A stretch of 64,000 nucleotides of DNA from contig WBZZ01005950.1 in NCBI GenBank assembly GCA_019918135.1, positions 1 through 64,000 of the forward strand. Reading direction: 5' to 3'. Each line of letters starts with the position of its first letter. The first letter of the stretch is position 1. A model generated the notes under the pieces. It did no database searches. It saw only the letters and a program-made list of their open reading frames with translations, and was not told the DNA's origin. Shown here one piece after another: positions 10,405-21,445 of this stretch. The stretch is from Paulinella micropora (lineage: Eukaryota > Cercozoa > Imbricatea > Euglyphida > Paulinellidae). A program made the position numbers and the translations under genes.

Positions 10405-13400
10405 TTCCCAATGTGTGCTCCAGCACACCGGCTTCCTCGCCGTAACGGTTCATACGGTACCACCCCGTACCGTGGAGCCACCTCGGATCCACCGTACTGC
10501 ACCACGTTGAGATCCGTATAGATCCGAGCATGCATCCGCCTCAGGCTCCTCAGCCCCAACAGGAGACCATCAGCAAAGGCTGGGACGACCCAAAATCTAT
10601 GTGAGAAGGACTGTCCGTCCTTCAAAAGGAAGGTAAGCATGACTGTATCACCCACTCCTTTTACCCGTCCACGACACGGCCTAAACCCGTGCCTGAACCA
10701 TAACTCTCTGCCCCAGAGTTCAATGAACTCCTTCAAGTTGCCAAGCACATTCAGAGATGCCATTGTATCGTTTCCGACAACCCATTCCTCTTGTACATCC
10801 TCAATAAAAATTTTAGTGAAAAGCAAAGGCACTTCAGCTTTCCCCGGGCCACACCCGTCCACTGAAAATGCTTCGTAACCACCAAAATATTTATCCTTGA
10901 GCACGTTTTCTGCGACAACCCTATCAAGGTCCGTACCTCTACTCATCACTGGACCCAACATGTCCCGGTGACTATCAAGGTCCTCAACCTTCGTATCCTG
11001 TCTATTATAACCTTCCAAGGCCAAACTTAATGTCGGTTCCTCGACCCGCTGCGTCCTTACGCAAATCCTATCATCACATGACAAGTCATGAGCGACCTCG
11101 TCGCCTCCGTGGCCGACAGGTGACTCACCCGACTTATCTTCCCTCCTGACTTCCGAGTCAGGCACTTGTCGCTGCTCCCGCGTTGGCTGCTCCAGAGCCC
11201 GCGTTTCCTGAGCCTTGCACTGCACACCCATCAGAGTGTCCACTGGCGTTAATCCAAACGCCCTACCCTGCGCCTGTTGTTGCGACTGCAACTGCATTCC
11301 CGGAGATCCTTGATCCCCCCCCATACTGTTCGCAGGATGAAAAGGTGGAGGCGGAATGTATGCCGGTGGGGGCGGGTACGAAGGCCCTTGCTGCTGTGGT
11401 GGCTGTACATAGTACTGTTGTACCGCTTGGCCGTATCCCCCCGGCACCTGCTGCATCGGCAGCTGACCGGCATAATAAACACCAGCAGCTCCCGCCGTCG
11501 ACTGCCATTGCATTGGGGGAAAACTTCCCGGCCCCCCCCCCCATAAGCATTTGCACCAGTATAAGGGGTATTCCCCCCACTCGTACCATCCTGTTGGTAC
11601 CGATTCGATCCCGGACGATCCCTGGACCTTGATCGATCACGATCTCGCGGTGGTGACCGTACACGCTCCCTCGAGCCACGCTCGCGATCGTATCCTCCCC
11701 GATCCCGATCATAGCGAAATCGACCTCCCGATCCTTGATCATCCCGGCCACCGTCACTTCTTCGACCCCGCGATCGCGAACGACTACGCCGATCCATACC
11801 GACCTTGTACGCTCATGACGCCCATCAGAGCTCGACGCTGGCCCCTTTGTATGCCCAAGAGGAATCCTCCAAGTTGGAACCCCTTTTCTGAGGATCGTCC
11901 CGTCCAAACGAAAACGGTGCGTCCCCTTCGTAGGAGTTAATGGGTTCCATACGTTGTACTTCTCCCAATCACCCCTGAGGTAAGGCTTATCCCCAGGATC
12001 GATCCAGCCCTTGGCCTCATAAGCCTTATTATCCCTTTTAAGAAGGTCGCCGAGCTCCTCCTTGTACTTACCCGTCTCCAGAAGACCTCTGAAGGGATAC
12101 ACAGGGTAATCTCGACGTATCCTTTCCAAGACCTCCTTCTGAACCGAGTAATCCTAATGATCCGGATGCCACTTATCACACGAAGCCTTGCACATAGCTC
12201 CCGTCTTGAGCCATAAAGCCGCAGCCCGCTTCATACAAAGGGCTCGCCCAGCTTTCTTGTTGAAGGCAGGCCTTTCGCCTCGACCCATCCCCGGGCCACG
12301 ATGACCATGGCCACCATCACCGTAGTAATGACGGCCCCTTCGTTGGAATCCCTGACCCGCATAAACTTCGTCGTCGTTAGGCTCCAAGGGCCCTCCTTCC
12401 CCTTTACTCTGCAAAATTTGCAGACCTCCTTGGGGGGGAGATTGAGGCTTAGGACCAGTGTATTTCCATCCATCGACAAGGGTCTTCTGCACGCATCGCA
12501 TTGCTCGACTCATCATGTCGTCCTCGACATTCCAAAACTCTGGGCTGGCATCCACATTGTCCACCTTTATGGACGCCCACAGCTCCGTTGCTCCTTGTCG
12601 AAGAGAACCTCTGCCACGGCCTTAAAGGCCTCAGCCCTTGAGAGTATGATGGCCATGTCCATCACTCTTTGAAACGCGTAGTGCAACACTGGCTTCTTTG
12701 CCAATATCCACTTAGCCTCATTCTTGAGCTGATCCTCCTGTGCCTTCGATGTAAAGGCATGAATATTCTTCTTGGCTCGGAGCTTGAGTATAATGCTTTC
12801 CAGACACATGCCATCCGCTCTCATTGCCTTGAGCTGATCCCAATGAGTGCTCCACTCGGACAGCCATTCGTTGTCAACCGCAGATTGAAAACGAAAAAAT
12901 CTATTGACCACGATGGCAACCTCTTCAGGCTGTAGGATGCCTGCCGAACGACAAACTCGACGCACTTCTGCCAACCAAGCACGAATGTCCGCAACGTGCT
13001 TCGTATCTGACGTCTTGCTGAGATCAATGTACAGAGCCTTCTGATCACCCAAAAGACGGTCCACGTCTTTTTGATGTCGTTCCACACTGTCAGTACGACG
13101 TCGTTCCTCCTCATTCCTCTCGATTTTACGAGACCAAGAGGAGACCTTCTGCCTTCTGCGTGCATCTTGCTGATTCCAAGCAAGAGCAAAATGAGCAAAG
13201 GCTCTAGCCGTGAGAGCAAAATTAGCAAAGGCTCTACCCTTGGCTACCAGCAGTTGCTCCACCGTCAAAAGCTTCTGCTGTGGTGTTACCGAAGCCCAAC
13301 TGGGAAGATTCCCACCTGCATCCCTTGTGCCCCAAAGCTGATCCATTGGGTCGAAGAGTTTGGTGAGGATGTCGTCCATCAAAGGGACATTCACCGAAAC

Positions 13401-14165
13401 ACCAGTCGGACGAAAAATGAGACTTCCCATTGCGTACACAGTGGGTGACACTGTTTCCCACGCTTGAGCATGAAAAATAGCAAAATTTTGCACTTCTGCC
13501 TACCGTGGGCGTCCCTCTTCCAAGACCTCCCAAGCATGCCAGCAACCAATCAAGTCGTAGAGAGGTTGCCCATCTTGCTTGAAGAAATCCTTTAATAATC
13601 CAGCACTCAAGGTAAAAACACTCCACACCTCCGTTTGTACCATTCTGGCTACTGCAAAATTGAAATCCACCAACCTGTCGGTAGATGCCATCAATCTGGA
13701 CGCTGCCAACCTCTCAGGCGTCCAATATGTTGTTCCCAGTCCCACAGCTTCCGAGATTTGAACAACCATTTCAGCTGCCAGCAAGACATTAGCCACTGTC
13801 GTCTGTCCTACGACAGCTGTAGACCACACGTCACGATTGACTCCTTGTCCAGCCAAGGCAGTGACGACTGTGTTGACAGTCTGAGCTGCCTTGATCGAAG
13901 GAAGCTGATCAGCCCAGCTGTCCCCCGTCAGACTAGCTTGCCAAATCGTCTGTAGATCCTCCATGAGACGAATAGATGTTCCCACCAGCATAGGATTAGC
14001 TCCTCCCATCACCAAAGAGCTTGTTCCCACAGCTGATGTCATTCCCATCCTTCGCGTACCGACCGACAGAGGCATCCTCAAGCCTCCGACACTACCCCCC
14101 AACGGTGTAGCATATGGACTTCCCATCATCCTCCTTTCCCTCTGCAATGATAACATGTAAGATTG
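10405..14165 (-). mobile_element. Ty3/gypsy-type gag and protease region (fossil)
   Basis: A series of minus-strand reading frames from about 14.16 kb down to 10.4 kb. The first part (13.5-14.15 kb) is Ala/Val-rich gag-like sequence beginning MMGSPYATPLGG. It is followed by helical gag (12.57-13.49 kb), a Gly/Arg/Pro-rich basic section (11.3-12.5 kb, with CKASCDKWHPDH as a possible zinc knuckle near 12.17 kb) and a retropepsin-like stretch (10.4-11.1 kb, with VGNDTMASLNVLGNLKEF and GLLLGLRSLRRMHARI). It stops at the copia LTR. The whole is broken in several places. Family assignment rests on gag-protease order and on the gypsy pol pieces nearby in the same orientation. Confidence 0.65.
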
Positions 14166-14205
14166 AGAGAAAAACAGAGAGAGTAGATGAAAAACAGAAG
14201 GCATA

Positions 14206-14235
14206 CAACACACACACACAACACACACACAACAC
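14206..14235. repeat. CA microsatellite
   Basis: A run of CA dinucleotides with single interruptions, in the untranslated leader upstream of the gypsy-like gag. Confidence 0.9.
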
Positions 14236-14239
14236 TGCT

Positions 14240-14830
14240 CCCCAACAGCTTATGTGTTATGCTTGTGTCCTCTTGCTACCTTATTCAAGTCAAAACCAGA
14301 CGTGTGTACTCCTAATCCTCACACACAATCTGTTTCTATCCCTCTCCCCCTAAGGGAGAGTCCAACTGACTGAAACAAATTTTTTAACTTGAAAAAGGTC
14401 AACACCTTTTTCTGTTCGGATTTTCAAGGTGTCAAAAAACCCCAAGAAAATCAAAGCGAGAAAAAGGTGAAAACTTTGGCTTTTTGTGAAGTTCACGAAA
14501 AGCAAAAGCAAACCCCGTTCAGCTTTTGTTAGTGACTCCACATGTAACCGGAACAGCTACTCTGACACTTAGTCGTCACTCAACAGTAGAGGGGCAGACC
14601 AAGCATAAGAGTCAAGTAACGACAAGCCGGACGACACAATGCCACTATGTATTGTGCGGGCCGGCCGACAGAGTCTCATCCGTGAGTGCTCGTGCCCCCG
14701 AGCTCCAGCTCTTCCTTCCACAGGCTGGCATCAGTTATAAATGCAATCTCTTGATCCTCCCCTTCCGTCGAGAAGAAAAAGTAGCTGATGATCCGTAAGC
14801 GACATCAGACTCCATTGTATTCCCAAGAAT
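14240..14830 (-). other. Non-coding spacer, candidate gypsy LTR
   Basis: No gene is visible. The stretch lies between the end of one minus-strand gypsy pol (14.83-16.97 kb) and the start of a minus-strand gag (14.15 kb), where an LTR shared by two neighbouring elements would sit. A pyrimidine tract at 14,756-14,768 (polypurine on the minus strand) is where the primer for plus-strand synthesis would be expected. Only one copy is in the window, so LTR boundaries cannot be fixed. Confidence 0.4.
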
Positions 14831-14831
14831 G

Positions 14832-16974
14832 TCACGTTTTGGCTCGCTTTCGTGGTCTACCACGACCCTTGTTTTCTTCCATTGATATCGGCGCTTGTCT
14901 CGGTCTTCTCTTTTTCGCCGCAACTTCCTTATCACAATTCGGCGCACCTATCAACAAAAACGATATGCCCGCACTCTGGACCTCGTCCCATATGCGAAGC
15001 GGAATCCTTCGTTCCTCCGTTAGATCAAATGGCATAATATTATCCAGAACCACCCTTGGCGTCAGTCGCACCGTCCAAGGTGTGAAATCCTCGTCGTTCT
15101 TCTCAATGGACGCATCCCACTGTTCCAAGCATTCCCCGTCCCCGAACACTGGTGCAAAGATCCTATCCCGTGTGAGCTCAATCTCACTTTTGCTTCTCCA
15201 AAACTGCATTGTCAGTGCCAACCGCAACGCAACTCGTACCCGTGTTCTGGGCTGCACATAAGTAACTTGCATTAAAAAGAAATGATCGAAATCTTTGTCC
15301 ATAACCGTATCCTCATGCAGTCGACAGAAGTAAAACTTATCCACCTGCCATCGTAGCCACATCCTCACCGGCTATCCACCGTTCACGGCTTCTTCCATAC
15401 CGTACCCTTACGGCCCTGTATCGCTTCCTTCAGCCCAAGAATAACGTCCTTTTCATCCTTGGCATCCAATCATGCTTTGTCATCCTGACCCGCATGCTTT
15501 GCTTCCACTTTCATTTCCTCTTGCTACTTCCCCAGCGCCTCCTCGCGCTCCTTACGCGTAAGCAATGCTGGCGGTTGTCTGTACGCTGGTGCAATACGTC
15601 TCAACGCTTGCTCCTCGTTCTCGTCCTCTAGCAAATAAGGACTAAATTTGGCCAAACGCCACACATGAACGATCTGTTCTTTTCCTCGTGCCCCCGTACT
15701 AGGTGCTATCTTATAATTGTACGCACCCGTCTGCCGCAAAATCTTAAATGGCCCATGCCACTTATTGTAAAACTTGAGCGACACCCCCCTTCGGTACCGT
15801 CGGAACATACAACAACACTGTATCGCCTTCCTTATACTCGACATGAGAGTACTTGCCCAATTCCTGTTCTCGCTGAATCTCTCTAAGTGTCGCCTGACAT
15901 TTCTCGATCGCACTACGAGCTTCTGCAATAGCTCGTAATCGAACTCCTAAAAGTTCGCAGGGCTCCACTTGTCGGGTGGAAACAACAGTTCCGTTGGCGT
16001 GTTCAACGCTCTCCCGTATACCACCTGATGCGGACTCACACCCCGCGCATGTCCCCCCAACGACGCTGAAGCCAGATTGTTAACAGCAAACGTGAACATA
16101 GGCACAACGTATATCCCATCGAGCTGACTATTTTTGCAATAGGTCTTCAGCGCTGCCTTCAGCGTCCTATGCACTCGCTCAATTTTCCGTTAGCCATTGG
16201 GTTAAAAGCAGTTACATACTTCCAATCAAACCCATGGGCAAAGAACTTGGCAATTCTTTGCGAGACCTCATTCGCAAAACTTGTACCTCTATCCGAGATA
16301 ATCCTTCTCGGAATCCCAATGCGGCCAAACGCATGATCAATCAATGCTGCCGCTGTAACATCCGCAGTTACATCCGTAACAGGAACAGTGATAACGTAAT
16401 TGGATGCCCGATCAATCACCGTGAGCAAATATTTGAATTTTCCTGCTCCCGCCTCCGGGAAAGGACCAACATGATCGATTTGTAAAGTATCGAAGATGTC
16501 CAAGGTGGTATCATACTCACCCTTGAGTCCCAAGTTCGGCTTATACGGAAGCTTTGCCATCTGACAATGAGGGCAACACTTCACAAATTCCTTAACCCTT
16601 TCTCCTAGGTTATCCCACCAAACCTTCTGCGTAAAGACCAAGTCATCCTTTCCACCCCCAGATGGCTCTGCATCGGGCAATGGCGTGCTGCGATCAATAA
16701 CGACGTTCTGAGTTCATGCGGAACCCATAGCAACCAACGATCCTCCTCATCGGCATAAATTCCATCCTTGCCCATGTACCAAAGGAGTCCATCCTTCAGC
16801 ACCAAACATCGCTTGAGCATCTCGTTGTCCTCCGGTGTAGCTTGAGGATTAGCAAGATGTTCCCGTACTAACTCCTTATATTCCGCACTTTCCTTTAAGA
16901 AAGTTCGAAAAGTTTCCACCGACGCCAGTCTGACAGCCGTGTCAGTCTCTAACTGGAATCGAACCTTGTCCGGA
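14832..16974 (-). mobile_element. Ty3/gypsy integrase region and downstream ORF (fossil)
   Basis: Minus strand from 16.97 kb: an H2C2 zinc-binding region (HCPMQSHLGVERM ... CCPHCQMAKLPYKP), the integrase catalytic core (LQIDHVGPFPEAGAGKFKYL, IISDRGTSFANEVSQRI), then the C-terminal region (KFYNKWHGPFKILRQTGAYN, about 15.75 kb). A further ORF at 14,832-15,368 ends in an AT-hook-like KGRGRPRKRAKT and has no other recognisable domain. The copy is broken in several places, and RT and gag are absent upstream because it abuts the GC-rich element at about 16,974. Confidence 0.88.
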
Positions 16975-17300
16975 TGTGTTTCCGGCAATCGCGTACCAGC
17001 TGCTTGGCATCGAGGCGGCGGCGCTGCGCCTGCGCTACGAGCTGGGCCGGTCCCTGGCGGGCATCGGGGGCCTCAACCAGCTGCACCGAAACACTGTCGC
17101 GCGTGATGACGCACACGGGCACGCTGCTGCCCGTCAGCCGCAGCGGCTACGAGAAGCTGGAGCGGGACCCGTTCGAGAAGTCACTCTTTGAACGCAACGG
17201 CCGCACCTTCCTCGGCGAGAGCCTGGGACAGGCCTCCCACCCCGAGTCGTCCTACTGGATTTTTTTTAGTGGCCGGCCACCCCCCCTGGGGGACGCCTTC
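16975..17300 (+). pseudogene. Fragment of RNA polymerase largest subunit (RPB1-like), viral fossil
   Basis: The plus strand shows short peptides typical of the C-terminal third of the largest RNA polymerase subunit: QLLGIEAAALRLRYELGR corresponds to the conserved 'LGIEAxRxxLxxEL' block, and VMTHTGTLLPVSRSGYEK and DPFEKSLFERN correspond to the 'MTxxGxLxxxxRxG' and 'PLxxxSFE' blocks that follow it in Pol II and in nucleocytoplasmic-virus and mirusvirus polymerases. It is a partial, broken copy, cut on the left by the gypsy element. It is GC-rich like the rest of the element, which argues for a viral rather than host polymerase gene. Confidence 0.7.
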
Positions 17301-17772
17301 TTCCGGCTCCGGCCGTGCGACTGACCCCGAGCGGACCCCGAGCGGACTCCGCACGGACTCCGCACGGACCCCGAGCGGCGTGAGGCACACACCGGCACGG
17401 CCACACACCAAGAGGGGGGGGGGGGAGGAAGGGACTGCCGGCAGGCAAAAGGCAGGGTTGTACAGTCTGCCCCCCCCCCCCAGTATGGCTAACAGGCTAG
17501 TTCTCTTTCCCTGGCTAGTTGCCCCTGACCGCCAGGGCAGGCAGCAGGACCGCCAGGGCAGGCAGCAGGGAGGCGGCGGCTGCCTCGCCCTAGGGAAGTA
17601 TTTCTTTATTACAGAAGCTCTTGCTTAACCAGGCCGCGTGCGGCCGTGTGAGAGAGAGAGGGGGGAGAGGGTGCGGCCTAGAGGGGGGGGGCACCCCTGC
17701 CCCCAGCCGGCAGTACCGGACGATCAACCAGGCGCAGCGACGCCCAAGCAGCCGACGCAGAGGAAGGGGGAC
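17301..17772. other. Intergenic, short tandem repeats and poly-G/C tracts
   Basis: No gene is visible. Positions 17,321-17,375 hold five copies of an 11-bp unit (GACCCCGAGCG / GACTCCGCACG). Two copies of a 21-bp unit follow near 17,530-17,572. TTTATT at 17,605-17,610 gives AATAAA on the minus strand, a plausible poly(A) signal for the locus that ends at 17,773. Confidence 0.6.
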
Positions 17773-20624
17773 TCAGGACTCGCCCGCCGCGCCACGCTTA
17801 GCCCCTTTCTTCTGGGCGCCCCGCCCGCCCCCTTTCTGGCCGGCGCCCGGCGCGGGAGTGGCGGGCAGAGCGGCGGGCGGCGCGACGACGACGACGCGGG
17901 CCTGGCTGCGGACCTCGGACACCACGGCCGGGGGCAGGTACAGGGCAAACTCGCCGTGCACGCTCAGGCGGTGAGTCAGCAAGTCGTAGGTCACGGTCCA
18001 GTCCGCGCGGTTGTACTCCTTCTGCAGCAACGCGACCGGCAGCCAGGCCCAGTTGCGGTCGTACCAGGGCCCCCAGTACTCGCGGCCGGCAGGCTCGTAG
18101 CCCTCGGTGCGCTCGGGCGCGGTGCCGACCCACTGGACCAGCACGAACTGGTCGGCCGGCGCGGCCAGGCGTTGCGCCGACCTGACTCGTAGCGCGTCCA
18201 AGTACGCCTGCAGCTTGGACTGGACGGCCAGGCCCTGCCTCGCGCACCAGCTGCCTAACAGGTGGCCGCGCTTCGCTCCATACCACGCCAACACCTCGGC
18301 CGCCGTCGTCCACCGGTCGGGCCAGCCCCCGTACGCGCGGTCCTGGATCCGGAAACGGAAGAAGTAGGGCTGAGCGAGCTGGCTGGCGTCGGGCCATCTC
18401 TTCGCGTCTCCCACCTCTGCGTGCGGGGGCAGGCAGTCCGCCACGCCCCGCTCCCAATACCAGGCGTTTGCCAGCAAAGCCCGCCCGTACTTAGTCTGGT
18501 ACTCCTTCGCCGCCTGCCAGTTGGACGCCAGGTCCGCCGGGGGTTCACCCACTACCCGCCGGAGGGCCTCCCCGCCCTCCTCCAGCAGCGTGCGGACGAC
18601 GTGGATACGGACCCCGTGCAGCGCGCCCTGGTCCGGGCGCTTTTGCCAAAAGGCCGTGAGGGTCCTGGCAGCCTGCCTGGCTTCGAGGCCGTACACCTGC
18701 TGGAAGCCCACCACGTCGAAGCCCGGGTCATCCACCACGACCACGGCCGGCCACGGCCGTGGCTCGGCCCGCGCGGGCACGTGCTGGCCGGCCTCGGCCT
18801 GGCCCAGCTGCGCGTGCAAGTTCAGGATGGTGTAGCCCCGCAGGTTGCGCACGGCCGCCCGGTCGCGGGCGCGCCGCGCTGCTTCGGTCGCCGGCAAGGG
18901 CTCCAGCACGGGGCCGCGCAGCGAGAACTGCTGGCAGAACTTCTGGGCCGCCTGGCTGCGCGTCACTTGCAGCTTCTCCTGCTTGACTTCAGCGGTCCAG
19001 TGCGGCTCACGCAGCCCCGAGTCAATCCACGCCACCAGCTTGCGCGCGCGTTCTTCAAAGTAGCTGGGCAGCAGGTACGAGCGCTCCACCGTGCGCACCG
19101 AGTGCTGCGACCCGAACGCAAAGATGGCCAGGTCGTCGGCCGTCACGGCCGTCCACTGGCCGGGCGCTGCGCGCAGGCCCAGCTCCGCCCCCACCTCCTG
19201 GCCCTCCAGGTTGCGCAGCATCGTCTCGCTCGCCGGCCGCGTGTTCTTCGGCACCAGGTACTGGCTCCAGCCCGCGGGGCGCTGGAACTCCTGTCCGTCG
19301 ACTACGAGCTTCGACGCGTAGTGCTCACACGCCTCGCGGAAGAAGAGCGCCCAGTCGCGGCCGTCCAGGGGCTCGTGGCGCTTGGCCGCGTGCCGGGCCC
19401 AGCCGGCCCGCGTCCGGTACTTGAGCGCCCGGGGGAACAGCGCGGGCGGCCCGCCGGCCGCCGCCGCCTGCCCCAGCAGCGGGGGCAGCACGCGCTGCTG
19501 CAGGTCCAGCAGGCAAAAGTCCAGCGCCGACCCCCGGCCGTCCCGCAGCTGGAAGCCCCGGGGCCACGGGCACGTCTGGGGGGGAAACCTCGCCGCGGGC
19601 CAGCTGTTGGGGCTGCGCGGCAGCCGGTAGCCCCCGTACGTGGCGCGCGCGTCTTGTTCTGCTGCGAGCTCAGCGCCAACGGGTCCGTGAGGCTCAGGCA
19701 CCACGTGCCCTGCTCCACGTCGCGCTCCAACGAGCGGCCAAACTCGAGATTGCGCAGGATGTACGACCTCGACACCGGCGGCGTCAGGGTCAAGCACAGC
19801 AGGGCGACCCGGGCGGGGCGCAGCACGCCCTCCCGGTAGTCCGGCCACTGCTCCTCTGTGAGCGGGACCGAGGAGCGCCGCTCTCGATCCTCGGGGTAAT
19901 GGTGGAGGTAATCGGCAATGGCCGCAAACAACAGGCTCTGCAGGTCCCACAGGGACTGCGCCGGCCGCTCGGGCGGCGCGTAGCGCCCCTCCACGGCGGC
20001 GTACACCAGGGCCTGGCGGTTCAGGTTGCCCAGCCAGCGCGAGACGTCCGGGTACAGGCGGGCCTGCCACAACTCCGACCAGAACATGGCCCTGACCTGC
20101 AGCAGCGTGGCCAGGTAGCCGGCCAGGGTCGCCGACTTCCAGCGCGGGCTCATAGCCTCGGTGAAGCCCGCCAGCAGCCGCTTGGCCCGGTCGCCGTCCT
20201 GGGCCAGCGCCTCCCGCAGGCACCGGACCTGGCCGGGCAGCGTGTGCGCGGCGTACACCGCGAAGAACCTGGCACGCCGCACGTGCTGCCGCGCCGTGCT
20301 CGGCGCCGCCACGCGCCCCCAGCGCGCCGGGTTGAAGGCGGACACCAGGAACGCCCGCAGGACACGGAGCTCTTGCTCGAGCTCGCCGCGCGGGTCCTCG
20401 CCGCGCGGGTCGAACCACACCTCCGCGGCGCCCTCCGGGGCGTCACTCCCCGCGGGGGCGTCGTCGTCGTCGCTGGAAGAAGAGGAGCCAGTGTCCTCGT
20501 CGTCCCGGCCGTAATCCAACCACCCGGCGCTGTCCGGCGGGAGGCCGTCGCCCCCCTCGTCCTCCTCCTCCTCTGCGTCCGCGCCCCCCGCGCCCAGCAG
20601 GTCTTCAAAGCGCGTGAAGCTCAT
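17773..20624 (-). CDS. Tyrosine-recombinase-like locus of the viral element (fossil)
   Basis: A long minus-strand coding locus, starting at an ATG (MSFTRFEDLLGAGG, 20,624) after which an acidic Asp/Ser-rich stretch follows. The middle has a helical, SAM-like region (STARQHVRRARFFAVYAAHT, YLATLLQVRAMFWSELW) and a segment LTLTPPVSRSYILRNLEF that resembles the first catalytic Arg region of tyrosine recombinases. Further on, QHSVRTVERSYLLPSY fits the HxxxTxxxxY signature of the catalytic tail. The C-terminal third (YWGPWYDRNWAWLP and on) is unassigned and ends in a basic Gly/Lys tail. If correct, it would be the integrase that put the element into the host genome. The locus looks broken about once. 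Its neighbours are the polymerase fragment (convergent) and the LRR-like gene (divergent). Confidence 0.5.
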
Positions 20625-21445
20625 GCACTGGCCCGGGCGCGGCGTGGCCCGCCGGCGTGGCACCGGCACGGGGAGGGGGGGCGGAGGCACGGGCGCGCGC
20701 CGCTCCCCCCGCCCACCCTTCCGCCTCCCTCCCCCCCCCCCCTCCCTTCCGCCTCCCTCTCCTCCTCCCCTTCCGCCTCCCTCGCCCCGGGCCCGGCGGC
20801 CACGCCGGTCGTGTCCGCCAGCGTCTAGTCTGGCCGGGAAGCAGGTGCATTCTCCCCCCCCCCCCTCGTGCCGGGAACGGCTTCATCGGGCTTTTAATGA
20901 CTGTTCCCAACCATCCATCGAAGGGGAGGACACAGAGAGCACGAGAAAGACAGAGAAAGAGCGAGCTCAGGGGATGCCGGCCAGTCAGTCAACAGCCAGT
21001 GCACGGCGGCAGTGGCGTACCCCACTGGTTCAGATCCTGGCTGGAGGCGCACGCGCCGTCCGGCAGGCCCGTGAGCTTCGTAATAGCTGAACATTCTGTT
21101 ATATATTAAGTGTTTTGTTGACTGACTGGCCGGCATCCCCTGAGCCCGCTCTTTCTCTGTCTTTCCCGTGCTGAACATTCTATTATATATCCTTCTTGCA
21201 AATTAAAAAAAGTTTAGTTTTCGCCACCTCCCTTCCCCCCCCCCCACCCCACCCCCTCCCTTCCTTCAAACAGCTTGTTTGCTTCTCGCTTTCCCCCTCT
21301 CCCGGCTACACGGCGGTGCCTTTCCCCCTTCAAAGTTGGTAAGTATCTTAACAGGAACTTTGACAGTGAAGCTTAGGTGACAAAAGGAGAGGGCTGGCCG
21401 ACGACGCTTTGTAATCTTAGGTAAGAACCATGAATACCCAATAGA
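20625..21445. other. Divergent intergenic region with palindrome
   Basis: About 0.8 kb between divergent genes. It contains poly-C/CT-rich sequence (20.69-20.87 kb), a large inverted repeat (20,938-21,172, listed separately) and an AT-rich, then C-rich stretch (21.18-21.26 kb). No gene was recognised. It is the most likely place for two-way promoters and perhaps a replication origin. Confidence 0.5.
20938..21172. repeat. Inverted repeat, 57-bp arms, 121-bp loop
   Basis: The left arm 20,938-20,994 and right arm 21,116-21,172 are reverse complements with two mismatches. The loop ends in AT-rich sequence (TTATATATTAAG near 21,100). A 21-bp motif GCTGAACATTCTNTTATATAT occurs directly repeated at about 21,087 and 21,171, each time next to an arm edge. 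The near-perfect arms imply recent origin or selection. Palindrome plus AT-rich track between divergent genes is the layout of herpesvirus origins. A small foldback element is the alternative. Confidence 0.85.

Noticed and set aside
18262-20828. Long plus-strand open frames opposite the recombinase-like locus
   Set aside because: Composition is Arg/Pro/Ala-rich with no domain character. They are antisense by-products of high GC.
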